This document shows, in pieces, positions 35,414 through 45,301 of a DNA stretch of 64,000 nt. The notes beneath the pieces are model-generated. The model was not told the DNA's origin, did no database searches, and saw only the letters and a program-made list of their open reading frames with translations. A program made the position numbers and the translations under genes. This DNA comes from Gimesia chilikensis (GTDB lineage: Bacteria; Planctomycetota; Planctomycetia; Planctomycetales; Planctomycetaceae): assembly GCF_008329715.1 (NCBI RefSeq), contig NZ_VTSR01000009.1:310001-374000 (forward strand), read 5' to 3'. Every line of letters starts with the position of its first letter. The stretch's first letter is position 1.

Positions 35414-36553
35414 TCAGATCTTGAGAGGCAGCTCTTTCCGTAGCGTAGAGGGGGAGACATTCCCTTCGGCAGGCAGCGGAATATTTCCAGGCTTACCTGC
35501 ACCATAGTATGCGGCGAGTGCCACCAGTGGCGCCCAGGCGATCATTACCAGAGGCAGTCCCCAGACAGGCCAGAACAGGGCCATCGTTGCCAGCGGCAGG
35601 AGCCAGCAGACATTCAGAGCCAGTGCGATGAGAGTGACTCTGCGATGTGCGGCTTTACGGGTCAGGTTTTTCCCTTCCGGTTCAACCAGATAGCGGGAAA
35701 CGCGTTGATAGGTATGGCTCTGATGTGCCTGGTACCAGCGATCTCCCCGCAGCATGCGCCGCAGTAATGTAAACGTGGCATCCACCCAGAAGACGCCAGG
35801 CAGGATGAGCCAGACCCAGAGGTTCAGGGCGCCGGAATACACGGTGGTTGCGGCCAGCATTCCCAGCGTGTAACCCAGAAAGGTACTACCGACATCGCCC
35901 ATAAAGATTTTCGCGGGAGCCCAGTTAACCAGGATGAAGCCCGCCAGGCTGGCAGTCAGGATTAGCATGGGAAGCAGAACCAGTGACGATGCGGCTCCCT
36001 GTTGATAATACATCAGGCCGCCGGCGGTGGTCAGAATGCAAGTGGCTTCCATCCCCGCCAGTCCGTCGATGCCGTCCATGAAATTAAACAGGTTCAGCCA
36101 CCAGACCAGAGCCAGGGCTGTGATTCCCCAGCAGATGACATCGGACTGCAGCCGGATTCCCCAGAGTTCAATCGCGGGAGCCGGCAGGAGTGTATAAACG
36201 GAGGCCGCGATAATCAGAATCTGTGCTCCGAGGCGTTTTTTAATCGAAAGCTGATACAGATCGTCACAGAATCCAATCGCCGCGATCAGCGCACCGCCGC
36301 AGAGCAGTACGGTCAACAGCGATCCGGAGCTGACTTCATTCCAGAGGCAGACCGTGGTCGCCAGCAGGCTGATCACAACAAAGGAGAGACCACCGCCGCG
36401 AGGCGTAGGTTGAATGTGGGAACAGCGATTGGTGGGCTTCTGCACCAACCCAAGACTGGGGGCCAGCCGGATGATCAGCAGCGCACCGACCAGAGTCGCC
36501 ACGGAGACGCCGATAAGCATCACAGTTGATGTGATTACACTGTCAAACACCAT
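35414..36553 (-). CDS. WecA/MraY-like polyprenyl-phosphate sugar-1-phosphate transferase
   Basis: A 379-residue protein with about ten membrane helices. It has the family Mg site D97-D98 (IGFCDDLYQLS), NLFNFMDGIDGLAG (about 156-169) and the FMGDVGSTFLGY motif. It transfers a UDP-linked aminosugar phosphate to undecaprenyl phosphate, which starts a surface glycan. It fits the WecA/RfbP-like glycosyltransferase-4 group better than MraY, since no peptidoglycan cluster surrounds it. It stands alone here. Confidence 0.9.
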   Translation of the reverse strand: MVFDSVITSTVMLIGVSVATLVGALLIIRLAPSLGLVQKPTNRCSHIQPTPRGGGLSFVVISLLATTVCLWNEVSSGSLLTVLLCGGALIAAIGFCDDLYQLSIKKRLGAQILIIAASVYTLLPAPAIELWGIRLQSDVICWGITALALVWWLNLFNFMDGIDGLAGMEATCILTTAGGLMYYQQGAASSLVLLPMLILTASLAGFILVNWAPAKIFMGDVGSTFLGYTLGMLAATTVYSGALNLWVWLILPGVFWVDATFTLLRRMLRGDRWYQAHQSHTYQRVSRYLVEPEGKNLTRKAAHRRVTLIALALNVCWLLPLATMALFWPVWGLPLVMIAWAPLVALAAYYGAGKPGNIPLPAEGNVSPSTLRKELPLKI

Positions 36554-36980
36554 TACTTCACGCTAGCCCTTATCTGGCCCTGAATGAATTGCGCTTCTAA
36601 TTCAGGTCAGACTGTTGATCACTTTTCCGTGGAAGTCCGGATTCCTCAGACAGGATCCAAACTTCCCCACTTCCAGGTTGTCCCCCCTGAAATTCACGCA
36701 GCGGCGAACCGCTGATTTCCTAAAGAGAGGGGGGCAAGTCGCGGCGAAGTATACTATTAAGCGAAAAACGGGTCAATCCGTTATGAAACCCCTGTTTTCA
36801 GCTGGAAAACCTGCATTTTGACGGTCATTGATATGAGAAAAGCCCTTTGTCAAACAAACCCTACCTGAACATATAAAACCTCACCTGAAGAGGCTGAATA
36901 CTGCCATTTTGTGAAGAACTCTCATCAGAATCGGAGCGGTGATTGATTTTGGGGGAGCTGAGAATTATCGTCAAACTGTA
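36554..36980. other. Intergenic region with a nested hairpin
   Basis: About 427 bp. At 36682-36734 there is a nested structure: CCCCCCT (36682-36688) with AGGGGGG (36728-36734), GAAAT with ATTTC (36689-36693 and 36715-36719), and CAGCGG-CGAA-CCGCTG (36699-36714). It could be the 5' leader of either divergent gene. A weak GTATACTATT (about 36750) looks promoter-like. No gene was seen. Confidence 0.6.
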
Positions 36981-37637
36981 ATGAAACAACGTCTGCGTTA
37001 CTTTTCCTGGATCATCGGTGTCCTGGGAGTGCTGGGAGTTCTGCTCCAGTCACTCCAGGTACAGATTGAGCATACCCACTCCGGCGGAGAGAGTGCGCAC
37101 CAGCACTCCCACTCTTCAGGGCACAGTCATTCGCATGGACACAGTCATACCCACGGACACGGGCATTCGCATAGCCACGGGCATGGTCACTCTCACAGCC
37201 ATTCGCATGCGGGTCACAATCATGGGCATGCGCACTCCCATAACGATCAGGAAGAGCCTGCCACTAAGATAGCCCAGTCGCCTCACAAGCATATGCACAT
37301 CAGGTTGCTCTGGTGGGAATTCACAGTCCAACTACCCGCATCCCCCTCAGAGCCAGCTGCCACAGAGGTCGCTGTCGCCCATATAACTGCGGAGACCAGC
37401 GTCCAGGAAACAGGCAGTCTCCCCGATGGCCTGCGATTCTCGGCGATTCCCTGGGAGCGGCTGATTTCGGAACTGGTTTCATCCTGGATGTGCGTTGCGC
37501 CACCTGAGCGTGGCCGCGTTCCTTTGCGCGCAGACTGTTTTGCGAATCTCAACTCAGCGGAAGCCTGTTATCAACGACTCCGTGACACGCCCCCCGTCCC
37601 GCCGCCTCAACGTTTACTTTCTGCTTCATTCTCGTAA
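36981..37637 (+). CDS. Histidine-rich membrane-anchored protein
   Basis: About 218 residues from ATG 36981 (an upstream alternative start at 36939 adds 14). There is one N-terminal membrane helix (YFSWIIGVLGVLGVLLQSL). Residues about 32-93 consist largely of His alternating with Ser and Gly (HSHGHSHTHGHGHSHSHG type, more than 25 His). The rest has no domain I recognise. Such His tracts bind Zn, Ni or Co. The next gene downstream on the same strand is a DUF1559 protein. No transporter or metal regulator gene is adjacent, so a storage or buffering role is a guess. Confidence 0.75.
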   Translation: MKQRLRYFSWIIGVLGVLGVLLQSLQVQIEHTHSGGESAHQHSHSSGHSHSHGHSHTHGHGHSHSHGHGHSHSHSHAGHNHGHAHSHNDQEEPATKIAQSPHKHMHIRLLWWEFTVQLPASPSEPAATEVAVAHITAETSVQETGSLPDGLRFSAIPWERLISELVSSWMCVAPPERGRVPLRADCFANLNSAEACYQRLRDTPPVPPPQRLLSASFS

Positions 37638-37827
37638 TTCCCCTGAAGAGATCATTGTCGATCTGTCTCAGGGAACGTGCGTGCTGCGCCTGACGTGAGG
37701 GGATATCACTTTCCCCCACTTTGACAGGTTCGGTTTGCGCACCTTGTTCCAGAATGTCTTTCGTGCACTGCCGGTCCGCGCAGAAACTGTCGGTACCGCT
37801 GCGCACATTCTTTCAGAAAGTAAAACG

Positions 37828-38721
37828 ATGAAAGTCCAACCGCATCGCCCCAGAGGGTTCACACTGATTGAACTCCTGGTGGTCATTGCCATTATTGCGA
37901 TTCTGATCGCCCTGCTCCTGCCTGCCGTTCAGCAGGCGCGGGAAGCAGCGCGCAGAACGTCCTGTAAAAATAACCTGAAGCAGCTGGGCCTGGGGCTACA
38001 TAACTACCATGACACGCATGGCTGTTATCCTCCCGGTTATATTTACCGGCCCGGCGCTTCCGGAAATCAACTGGGTTTCGGCTGGGTGGCGATGATCCTG
38101 CCGATGATCGATCAGGCCAACTTGTATAACGAGTTCAATTTCAACCTGCCGATCTTCGACGCCGCCAACCTGACGGCGCGGGAAAAACAGATCCCGGGCC
38201 TGCTCTGTCCTTCAGACTCCGTTTCCGAAAATAATTTCGTGGAGATGGGAAGCTCTGCGGAACGTTACGCGATGGGCTGCTATGTCGCCAACTTCGGTCC
38301 GCCGGATCTGGATGCGACCCAGGAGAAACGAGCGGGAATGTTCAGCCGCAACAGTTCCACTCGCGCACGTGACATCATTGATGGCATGTCGAATACGCTC
38401 TGCGTGGGAGAACGCCAGAATGGTGCCTTCCGCAATGGGGCGTCGCACGGGAACCATTTCGAGTACGAAACGACCTGGGCTGGTGCCGTGCGTGATATCT
38501 CTGATCCGACGGACGACCATGGTCACATGGTGCTCTTCCAGTCGGGACATGTGCCCAATTCACCTCAGAGTGATGACCGGGATGTCTCGGCACCCCACAT
38601 CGGCTTCGCCCAGTTCCTGCTGGGTGACGGTTCCGTGCGGCTCATTGGTTCCAGCATCGACTTCGGTGTTTATACAGGGCTGAGTACGATCTCAGGAGGC
38701 GAAGTGATCGGCGAGTATTAA
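37828..38721 (+). CDS. DUF1559 (prepilin-like) protein
   Basis: About 297 residues from ATG 37828. An earlier in-frame start at 37735 would put 31 residues before the prepilin cleavage motif. The N-terminus is a type IV prepilin signal, [35 protein letters not shown]. This is followed by the family motif [27 protein letters not shown] later conserved part is [19 protein letters not shown], and the protein ends with an LGDGSVRLI motif. DUF1559 is massively expanded in planctomycetes and of unknown role. A prepilin peptidase-like gene at 55.0-56.3 kb could process it. The gene ends before a strong terminator. Confidence 0.92.
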   Translation: MKVQPHRPRGFTLIELLVVIAIIAILIALLLPAVQQAREAARRTSCKNNLKQLGLGLHNYHDTHGCYPPGYIYRPGASGNQLGFGWVAMILPMIDQANLYNEFNFNLPIFDAANLTAREKQIPGLLCPSDSVSENNFVEMGSSAERYAMGCYVANFGPPDLDATQEKRAGMFSRNSSTRARDIIDGMSNTLCVGERQNGAFRNGASHGNHFEYETTWAGAVRDISDPTDDHGHMVLFQSGHVPNSPQSDDRDVSAPHIGFAQFLLGDGSVRLIGSSIDFGVYTGLSTISGGEVIGEY

Positions 38722-38748
38722 ATCGCGCTGATGGCTTGAATGAAAGTT

Positions 38749-38785
38749 GCCTGCTCACAGCTTGTGTTGTGAGCAGGCTTTTTTT
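38749..38785 (+). terminator. Intrinsic terminator of the DUF1559 gene
   Basis: A perfect 11-bp stem, GCCTGCTCACA 38749-38759 with TGTGAGCAGGC 38768-38778, and an 8-nt loop are followed by seven T residues. Confidence 0.95.
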
Positions 38786-38806
38786 GAACCTGTTGAACGA
38801 AGCAAA

Positions 38807-38986
38807 GGTGGCCCCGAATGAAATTCGGGGTTGTCAAAGACAACAGGAAACCGTCAGCGCAAACATACGAACTGAATTCGACTTTATGCTCAGATTTGAA
38901 AGCAAACCAGAATCACTCTTTAAAGAACGCAACACAGTCAGTTTCCTGCTCGCTGCGCTCGGCCCGAATTACATTCGGGCTCACCC
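38807..38986. repeat. Two inverted copies of a dispersed repeat end
   Basis: The right copy (38937-38986: GTCAGTTTCCTGCTCGCTGC...CATTCGGGCTCACCC) matches the right end of the 119-bp repeats at 62562-62680 and 63648-63766. The left part (38807-38857) contains the reverse complement of the same motif, diverged (GGTGGCCCCGAATG...AATTCGGGG and CAGGAAACCGTCAG). The two copies face each other across about 80 bp. Confidence 0.8.
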
Positions 38987-39012
38987 ATGACGATTGTGTT
39001 TCCGGAAGAATT

Positions 39013-39816
39013 TTATTCGTCAGCTGTCTTTTCAAAGACGAGGATATGCTGGCGGGGAAGGAGGCCGATGGTCTCTTTCCACTTGAGATTCAGTTCGGGG
39101 CGGGAGACCTCTTTTTTTGCCTGGGCTTCGGACATCTTATGAACCAGCTTGATGGGGACGGTTGGATCTTCCTTGCGGTATTCGACCAGCACGACGCGGC
39201 CTTTAGGTTTGAGTGCCTTGGAGATCTCGAGCATCATCTCATAAGGAAACTCGAACTCATGGTAGACGTCGACCATGATTGCCAGGTCGATGGACTCCGG
39301 TTTGAGACCGGGTGATTTCTGTGTTCCCAGCACCGGCACCACGTTATCGACGCCCATTTTGTCCAGTTTTTTCTTGAGCAGGTCGAGCATCTCCTGCTGC
39401 ACATCGACGGCGTAGATCTTTCCTCCCGGAGTGACATGTTCGGCGAGGATCACCGAGATCACACCGCTGCCCGCACCGATGTCGGCAATGTCCATACCGG
39501 GTTGCAGTTTGAGTGCTTTGGGGAGCAACGACAGGCGTTCTTCCCGTTCGCGGGTGGTGCGTTCCAGCCAGGGGGCGCCCTGGTAACCCATCACGCGGGC
39601 GATTTCACGTCCCAGGTAGAATTTGCCGATGCCGTTGGGATCGTGTTCGTCGAGACGATAAGAATAGCGGTCGTCCTGCGTGTCGGGCTTCTGTTTTGTG
39701 GCAGCAGGCTCGGCGGCAGCTGCGGAGTTGGCCAGACCGATGAGGACCAGGAGAGCCAGTGAGTAGCACCGGAAGCAGAACGTATCGGATCGGAAAAGCT
39801 TCGACGTGGGTTTCAT
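39013..39816 (-). CDS. SAM-dependent methyltransferase with a predicted signal peptide
   Basis: A 267-residue protein. The methyltransferase part (about 80-210) has motif I DIADIGAGSGVISVILA, then IYAVDVQQEMLDLL and MVDVYHEFEFP. The N-terminal 35 residues (SLALLVLIGLANSAAAAEPA) look like a cleavable signal peptide, which would place a SAM-using enzyme outside the cytoplasm, where SAM is not known to be. I see no transmembrane segment after it. Small exported methyltransferases of this form are common in planctomycetes but their substrate is unknown. It is 30 bp downstream of the Trm112-like gene on the same strand. Confidence 0.8.
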   Translation of the reverse strand: MKPTSKLFRSDTFCFRCYSLALLVLIGLANSAAAAEPAATKQKPDTQDDRYSYRLDEHDPNGIGKFYLGREIARVMGYQGAPWLERTTREREERLSLLPKALKLQPGMDIADIGAGSGVISVILAEHVTPGGKIYAVDVQQEMLDLLKKKLDKMGVDNVVPVLGTQKSPGLKPESIDLAIMVDVYHEFEFPYEMMLEISKALKPKGRVVLVEYRKEDPTVPIKLVHKMSEAQAKKEVSRPELNLKWKETIGLLPRQHILVFEKTADE

Positions 39817-39846
39817 CAGATCTCCTTAAACCGTGTTAACGGAAAT

Positions 39847-40086
39847 TCAGGAGACCGCTTCTCCCGTTTCCGGATTTCGTTCGTGTCGCTGCATGATGGC
39901 CGCCCATTCTTCCGGGGACACTTCCTCTGCCTCGTCCACGAGCATCACCGGGATTCCGTCGCGAATGGGATACTTGAGTCGCGTCGCCGGATCGACGGAG
40001 ACCAGAAAGTCACCGTCGCAGACCAGCCTGGCTTTGGTTTTGGGGCAGGCAATGATGTCCTGTAAACGTTGTGGATCAAAGGCCAT
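39847..40086 (-). CDS. Trm112 family small protein
   Basis: A 79-residue protein. IIACPKTKARLVCDGDFLVS and YPIRDGIPVMLVDEAEEV match the Trm112/YcaR family. In eukaryotes and archaea Trm112 activates methyltransferases, and bacterial copies often sit beside such genes. Here it is followed after 30 bp by a methyltransferase gene on the same strand, which is a natural partner, but that protein is predicted to be exported, so partnership is uncertain. The family's zinc site is partly degenerate, with one Cys in the first motif. Confidence 0.85.
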   Translation of the reverse strand: MAFDPQRLQDIIACPKTKARLVCDGDFLVSVDPATRLKYPIRDGIPVMLVDEAEEVSPEEWAAIMQRHERNPETGEAVS

Positions 40087-40193
40087 TGATAATTACTCTT
40101 GAACGACTGTCTCTGAATTGTAACAGAAGGGGGCGGAGATCAACAGTTTTCTCTGAAATCCGCCCCGCTTCAATCTTTTAAGTGCGACTCTGA

Positions 40194-41213
<1,020 letters not shown>

Positions 41214-41476
41214 GACGGAGATTAACCTTTTTTGTTTCTAAATCAATAGCGGATAAACGTGGAGCAATCAGCACTACTATCGGGGCGGAGACTATTCCAC
41301 TTTGAAAGTAACCGGCCAGCGCTGCAGATATTTCGCGTGATTTCCCAGTAAAACAGGACCGCGAAAACAGACCAGTTCCCGGTCATTTTGACAGGTTGGA
41401 GCCAAGTTTCAAGAGCTACGCGAAGTTCCCCCCTGCTTTTTCAGAGGCTCGTTAAGAATTCCGTCGCGAACTGTAA

Positions 41477-42211
41477 TCAGACAATCAAACGATCAGGTCG
41501 CATGCGGGAGGCATTTCGTAAATGCATGGTCATCGCGGCGGATGCGGTCTCGGCATCCTGCTGTTTCAGTGAATCGAGGAGCACCAGGTGATCGTAGAGC
41601 CCCCGCGTCATGATTTCGGGTGTTTCCCCGGCTGCGGAGTAGGATACCCGTTTATAGCTCCAGCATTTATGGATGGCTTCGCAGATCGGCAGATTACCAC
41701 AATGGTCTGCGATGCTCAGATGAAGTGCGTAGTCGAAATTACGGGAAGCGGCACCCCACTTCTGAACCTGTTCTACAGACTGATCGCCGTCTTCGTACTC
41801 CTGCTGACAGGCTTTGACTCCGGCAGCCAGTTCCTGCAGACGCTGAATTTCTGCAGCGCTGATCCGTCCGGCGGCCATCCCGGCGGCAGATGGTTCGAGC
41901 AGCAGGCGGAGTTCGTGAATTTCCACGAGCCAGTTCTCGGCCCCTTCCCGGACGACGGCCCGGTGATTTTTCTGCTGGATCACGATCCCGTCGGCCTGCA
42001 GGCGTGCCAGGGCCTGAACGACCGGGGTCCGGCTGACGCCGATCTCACGGGCGAGTTGAGTGCTCTTCAGTTCGGTTCCGCCGGGCAGTTCACAGCGAAT
42101 AATCCGCAGCAACAGTTTCTGGTACACCTCATCGACCAGGGAGAGACTCTCGTCTTCCTGAAGTGAGTGCAATTCCGTGGATTCGGTCAGCAAACTTGTC
42201 TCTTTATTCAC
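41477..42211 (-). CDS. GntR-family transcriptional regulator, FadR-type
   Basis: A 244-residue protein. The N-terminal winged helix (ELKSTQLAREIGVSRTPVVQALARLQADGIVIQ) is followed by an all-helical FCD effector domain (ENWLVEIHELRLLLEPSAAGMAAG...). It is divergent from the Gfo/Idh gene. A perfect 16-bp palindrome lies between them, a natural operator. It probably represses the dehydrogenase-aminotransferase operon until a pathway ligand binds. The ligand is unknown. Confidence 0.92.
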   Translation of the reverse strand: MNKETSLLTESTELHSLQEDESLSLVDEVYQKLLLRIIRCELPGGTELKSTQLAREIGVSRTPVVQALARLQADGIVIQQKNHRAVVREGAENWLVEIHELRLLLEPSAAGMAAGRISAAEIQRLQELAAGVKACQQEYEDGDQSVEQVQKWGAASRNFDYALHLSIADHCGNLPICEAIHKCWSYKRVSYSAAGETPEIMTRGLYDHLVLLDSLKQQDAETASAAMTMHLRNASRMRPDRLIV

Positions 42212-42329
42212 AGGGATCTCAGTTTCTCTAGAAATACCGGGGCGGGACTCTGCAACCGGGGCGGGAAAAGCTCGAAATCTTTTCCGCTACCGCGCATCTG
42301 CGGGCTTGACAAAACGGCCAACCCGCCAT

Positions 42330-42345
42330 AAAGTGAATTCACTTT
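42330..42345. promoter_or_regulatory. Probable GntR operator palindrome
   Basis: AAAGTGAATTCACTTT is a perfect 16-bp palindrome in the intergenic region between gntR and the dehydrogenase gene. A second, imperfect copy (TGAATTCACTT) is at 42432-42442, 13 nt before the dehydrogenase ATG. Spacing is about 100 bp. Confidence 0.7.
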
Positions 42346-42431
42346 CAGGCTATCCGAGGGGGTTCACCAAGCACTACACCCCTGATTATAGCAGGAAACC
42401 GCGAATTTACACCTTCGAAAACCACATATTT

Positions 42432-42442
42432 TGAATTCACTT
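42432..42442. promoter_or_regulatory. Second, partial GntR operator copy next to the dehydrogenase start
   Basis: TGAATTCACTT repeats the right side of the palindrome at 42330-42345. It lies just before the dehydrogenase start, where binding would block transcription or translation initiation. Confidence 0.5.
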
Positions 42443-42454
42443 AGGGATTAACTA

Positions 42455-43735
42455 ATGAGTCCAGCAGGAACACTCCCCAAACTGAAAGCCGGCATGGTTG
42501 GCTTCGGTATGATCGTCGATGAAACCTATCGTCCCTTCTTCGAAACGGTTTACAAAGAGGACCTTTACCAGCGGTCAACCGGCCCGGTGGAAGTTTCGCT
42601 GGATGCAGTGGTTACCCGCACCGGATCCCGGGCAGAAAAGTATCTGGCTGAGAGTGGCGACAAAGTCGGCGGTTTTCAGAGCTTTGCCGGAGACAACGCC
42701 ATCGAAGAGATGATCGAAGCAGGTGTGAACTTCGCCTGTGTCGCATCTCCCGATGACCGTCACTTCGATGCCTGTAAGAAGCTGCTGGGTGCAGGCGTGC
42801 ATGTGATCGTGGAAAAGCCCTCTGTTCTGTGTCTGCAGGAACTGGACGAACTGGTGGCCCTGGCTGAGAAAAACAATGTGACTGCCAAGGTGGTCTATCA
42901 CAAGCTGTTCGACCCCGATCACAAGCGGATGCGTTCTTTTGTTTATGATGGCGTACTGCAGCATGTGAATAACGGCTACTGCTCGCTGCTGGAACCCAAG
43001 GCAATTTCAGGGCAGCAGTTCGCTCAGTGGATTACCGGTCGTAACCCGGGAACTTATGTCGCCGTGCATTACATTAAACTGATCGACTTCTCGTTCGGTG
43101 GAAAACTGAAAACCATCACCGCAGCCGGCCAGCGGGGTCTGGTAGGCGAGAAAGATGGTCCGACCTGGGACAGTTGCCAGATGAAAATGGTTTACGAATA
43201 CGAATCGGGCCGCGAAGCTGCCTTCGATATTCAGACTTCGTGGGTTACCCCGGATAACTTCCCCGGCTATGTCGAACAGGAAGTCCAGTTCCGCTTCGAC
43301 AATGGTCTGTGGAACGGTCACTCCCGTAAACGCGGTGTGGAATGCACCGTGGAAGACAAAACGCCGAACGAGATCAAGAACTCGTTGAACAACCACTTCA
43401 ACGCTCCGTTTGTAGAACCCTGGAACGAACGTTCGCAGCGGGGATACGGAATTGAAGTGATCGAACAGTTTGCGAAAGAAGTTGCCCAGGTCGAATTCGG
43501 CGGTCCCGAATCGGAACGGGCAGAACGCCTGGCGCAGATTCGATCGCTGGACTACAACGACCTGTCGGCGGATCGTCAGACCGTGGCCGCCGTCCAGGCA
43601 CTCGAAGCCATTCTGGAAAAACGGGCTGCGGGCGAACCGGATTGCGTCGTGCGTGTAAACGACGAAAACGGTGGTCTGGTGCTCTATCGTCCTGGTTCGA
43701 GCGAATTCGAAGTGCTCTACGAAGGAACCGTTTAA
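42455..43735 (+). CDS. Gfo/Idh/MocA-family oxidoreductase
   Basis: A 426-residue NAD(P)-dependent dehydrogenase. Rossmann start KAGMVGFGMIVDETYRPFF, EKPSVL at the conserved Lys of the family (VIVEKPS), then a beta-sheet C-terminal domain. The substrate is probably a sugar or inositol derivative. It is followed after 83 bp by a class III aminotransferase gene on the same strand. Oxidation of a hydroxyl to a keto group and then transamination would make an aminosugar or an amino acid. That coupling is inferred. Confidence 0.9.
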   Translation: MSPAGTLPKLKAGMVGFGMIVDETYRPFFETVYKEDLYQRSTGPVEVSLDAVVTRTGSRAEKYLAESGDKVGGFQSFAGDNAIEEMIEAGVNFACVASPDDRHFDACKKLLGAGVHVIVEKPSVLCLQELDELVALAEKNNVTAKVVYHKLFDPDHKRMRSFVYDGVLQHVNNGYCSLLEPKAISGQQFAQWITGRNPGTYVAVHYIKLIDFSFGGKLKTITAAGQRGLVGEKDGPTWDSCQMKMVYEYESGREAAFDIQTSWVTPDNFPGYVEQEVQFRFDNGLWNGHSRKRGVECTVEDKTPNEIKNSLNNHFNAPFVEPWNERSQRGYGIEVIEQFAKEVAQVEFGGPESERAERLAQIRSLDYNDLSADRQTVAAVQALEAILEKRAAGEPDCVVRVNDENGGLVLYRPGSSEFEVLYEGTV

Positions 43736-43818
43736 CCCTGCTATCAGATTCGAGCCCCGGTGCCGGATCAACATTCATTAACCTTTGTCATTTACCTGTT
43801 ATGTAAAAAGAGATCATC

Positions 43819-45225
43819 ATGACAACTGCCATTCACTTTGATAACGAAAATCAGTCTAACGCGGTGCGGGATGAACTGTTCCAGACCGAACCTCTGGCCC
43901 TGCGAACCTTCACCCCCAGCCAGGCAGTACTGGCCAAATCCGCCGGCTGCTACCACTGGACTCCGGAAGGCCGTCGTCTGTACGACTTCACCTCGGGCGT
44001 GCTGGTGGCGAACCTGGGTCACAATCCCCGCAGTTGGATGAAGCGGTTCAGCGAATACATGGGCTGGAAGCCGGAACATGTGACCGGCGAAGGGGAAGGC
44101 GAATACTTTGATGCCGTCACCCTGACTGCTTACAACGCTGTCACCCCGATTGAAACTGAAGCCAGTAAGCGTCTGATCGCCAACATTCAGTCTTTCACAG
44201 GGGGCAACCGCTGCGACAAAGTCATGTGGGCGGCCTCTGGTTCAGAAGCAGTTCAGAAGGCACTCTGGGCCTGTCTGCACCGCGATCCCGCACGGGACAT
44301 CATCCTCGCAACCCGCTATGGTTTCCATGGTAAAAAGGGTCTGGCGGGTGCCGTCACCGGTTCGGAAACGGATGCCGACCGCGATCCGCGCGTGAAGTTC
44401 ATCAGCTTCCCGCGAACCGAATGCGACGACATGAGCAAGAAGGACGATGTACTGGATACCGCTGCCTACCAGAAAGAACTGGAAGACATGTGGACCGAGT
44501 ACGGCTCACGGATTAACTGCCTGATCACCGAGCCTTACCTGGGCGGCGGGGGCAGCTACCATCCACAGGTGGCTTACCACAAAGTGCTGCAGGACTTCTG
44601 CCGGGCACACGACATCATGCTGATCTTCGATGAAGTGCAGGCCAACTTCGGCCGCACCGGTTGCATGTACGCTTTCGAAAAATACCAGGTTGAGCCCGAT
44701 TTCGTTGTACTGGGTAAAGGCCTCGGAAACGGCGTGCCTGTGGCTGCAGCCGTGGGTCGCAGCGATGTCATTGCCAGCCTGAAATACGGCGAAGCCTCTG
44801 ACACCTGGAGTGCCAACCCGCTCTCTTCCGCATCCGTACTCGCCACCCTGGACGAGTTCGAATCGACGGACGTGATGGAGAACACACAGAAGCTGTCTGC
44901 TCTCTACACTGAAGGTCTGCTGAGCCTGAAAGAGACTGGCGTCATCGCCAAGGTCCGCGGCGAAGGCATGGTCTTCGGAATCGAATGTGCCGAACTGGGT
45001 GGCAAGACCAGCCAGGAAGTCGCGATCGAACTGGTCAAGACCTGCTACCTGGGTGAAGAAGGTGGCGACGGCATTCACCTGCTGGGTGCCCTGGCCGGTA
45101 ACGTACTTCGCGTCAGCCCGCCGATGACAATGACCGAAGCGGAAGCAAAAGAATCGATCGCCCTGTTGAAGCGGCTCTGCGAACAGCTGGCTGCTCAACT
45201 GCAGGAAGCTCCTGCCTCTGCTTAA
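43819..45225 (+). CDS. Class III PLP-dependent aminotransferase
   Basis: A 468-residue enzyme. It has DFTSGVLVANLGHN near the N-terminus, AASGSEAVQKALW (PLP phosphate site), IFDEVQANFGRTG with the Asp that contacts the PLP nitrogen, and the PLP lysine K300 in LGKGLGNGVPV. It moves an amino group between an omega-amino or keto substrate and an oxo acid. Paired with the dehydrogenase upstream and gntR, it looks catabolic. An intrinsic terminator follows. Confidence 0.93.
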   Translation: MTTAIHFDNENQSNAVRDELFQTEPLALRTFTPSQAVLAKSAGCYHWTPEGRRLYDFTSGVLVANLGHNPRSWMKRFSEYMGWKPEHVTGEGEGEYFDAVTLTAYNAVTPIETEASKRLIANIQSFTGGNRCDKVMWAASGSEAVQKALWACLHRDPARDIILATRYGFHGKKGLAGAVTGSETDADRDPRVKFISFPRTECDDMSKKDDVLDTAAYQKELEDMWTEYGSRINCLITEPYLGGGGSYHPQVAYHKVLQDFCRAHDIMLIFDEVQANFGRTGCMYAFEKYQVEPDFVVLGKGLGNGVPVAAAVGRSDVIASLKYGEASDTWSANPLSSASVLATLDEFESTDVMENTQKLSALYTEGLLSLKETGVIAKVRGEGMVFGIECAELGGKTSQEVAIELVKTCYLGEEGGDGIHLLGALAGNVLRVSPPMTMTEAEAKESIALLKRLCEQLAAQLQEAPASA

Positions 45226-45251
45226 GTGGAGAAGCGATGCTTAGAAAATGA

Positions 45252-45285
45252 AACAGGCCCCGTGTGATGCGGGGCCTGTTTTTTT
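45252..45285 (+). terminator. Intrinsic terminator of the aminotransferase gene
   Basis: A perfect 11-bp stem, AACAGGCCCCG 45252-45262 with CGGGGCCTGTT 45270-45280, and a 7-nt loop are followed by a T run. Confidence 0.95.
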
Positions 45286-45301
45286 GTTGTCTTGATTCAG
45301 A

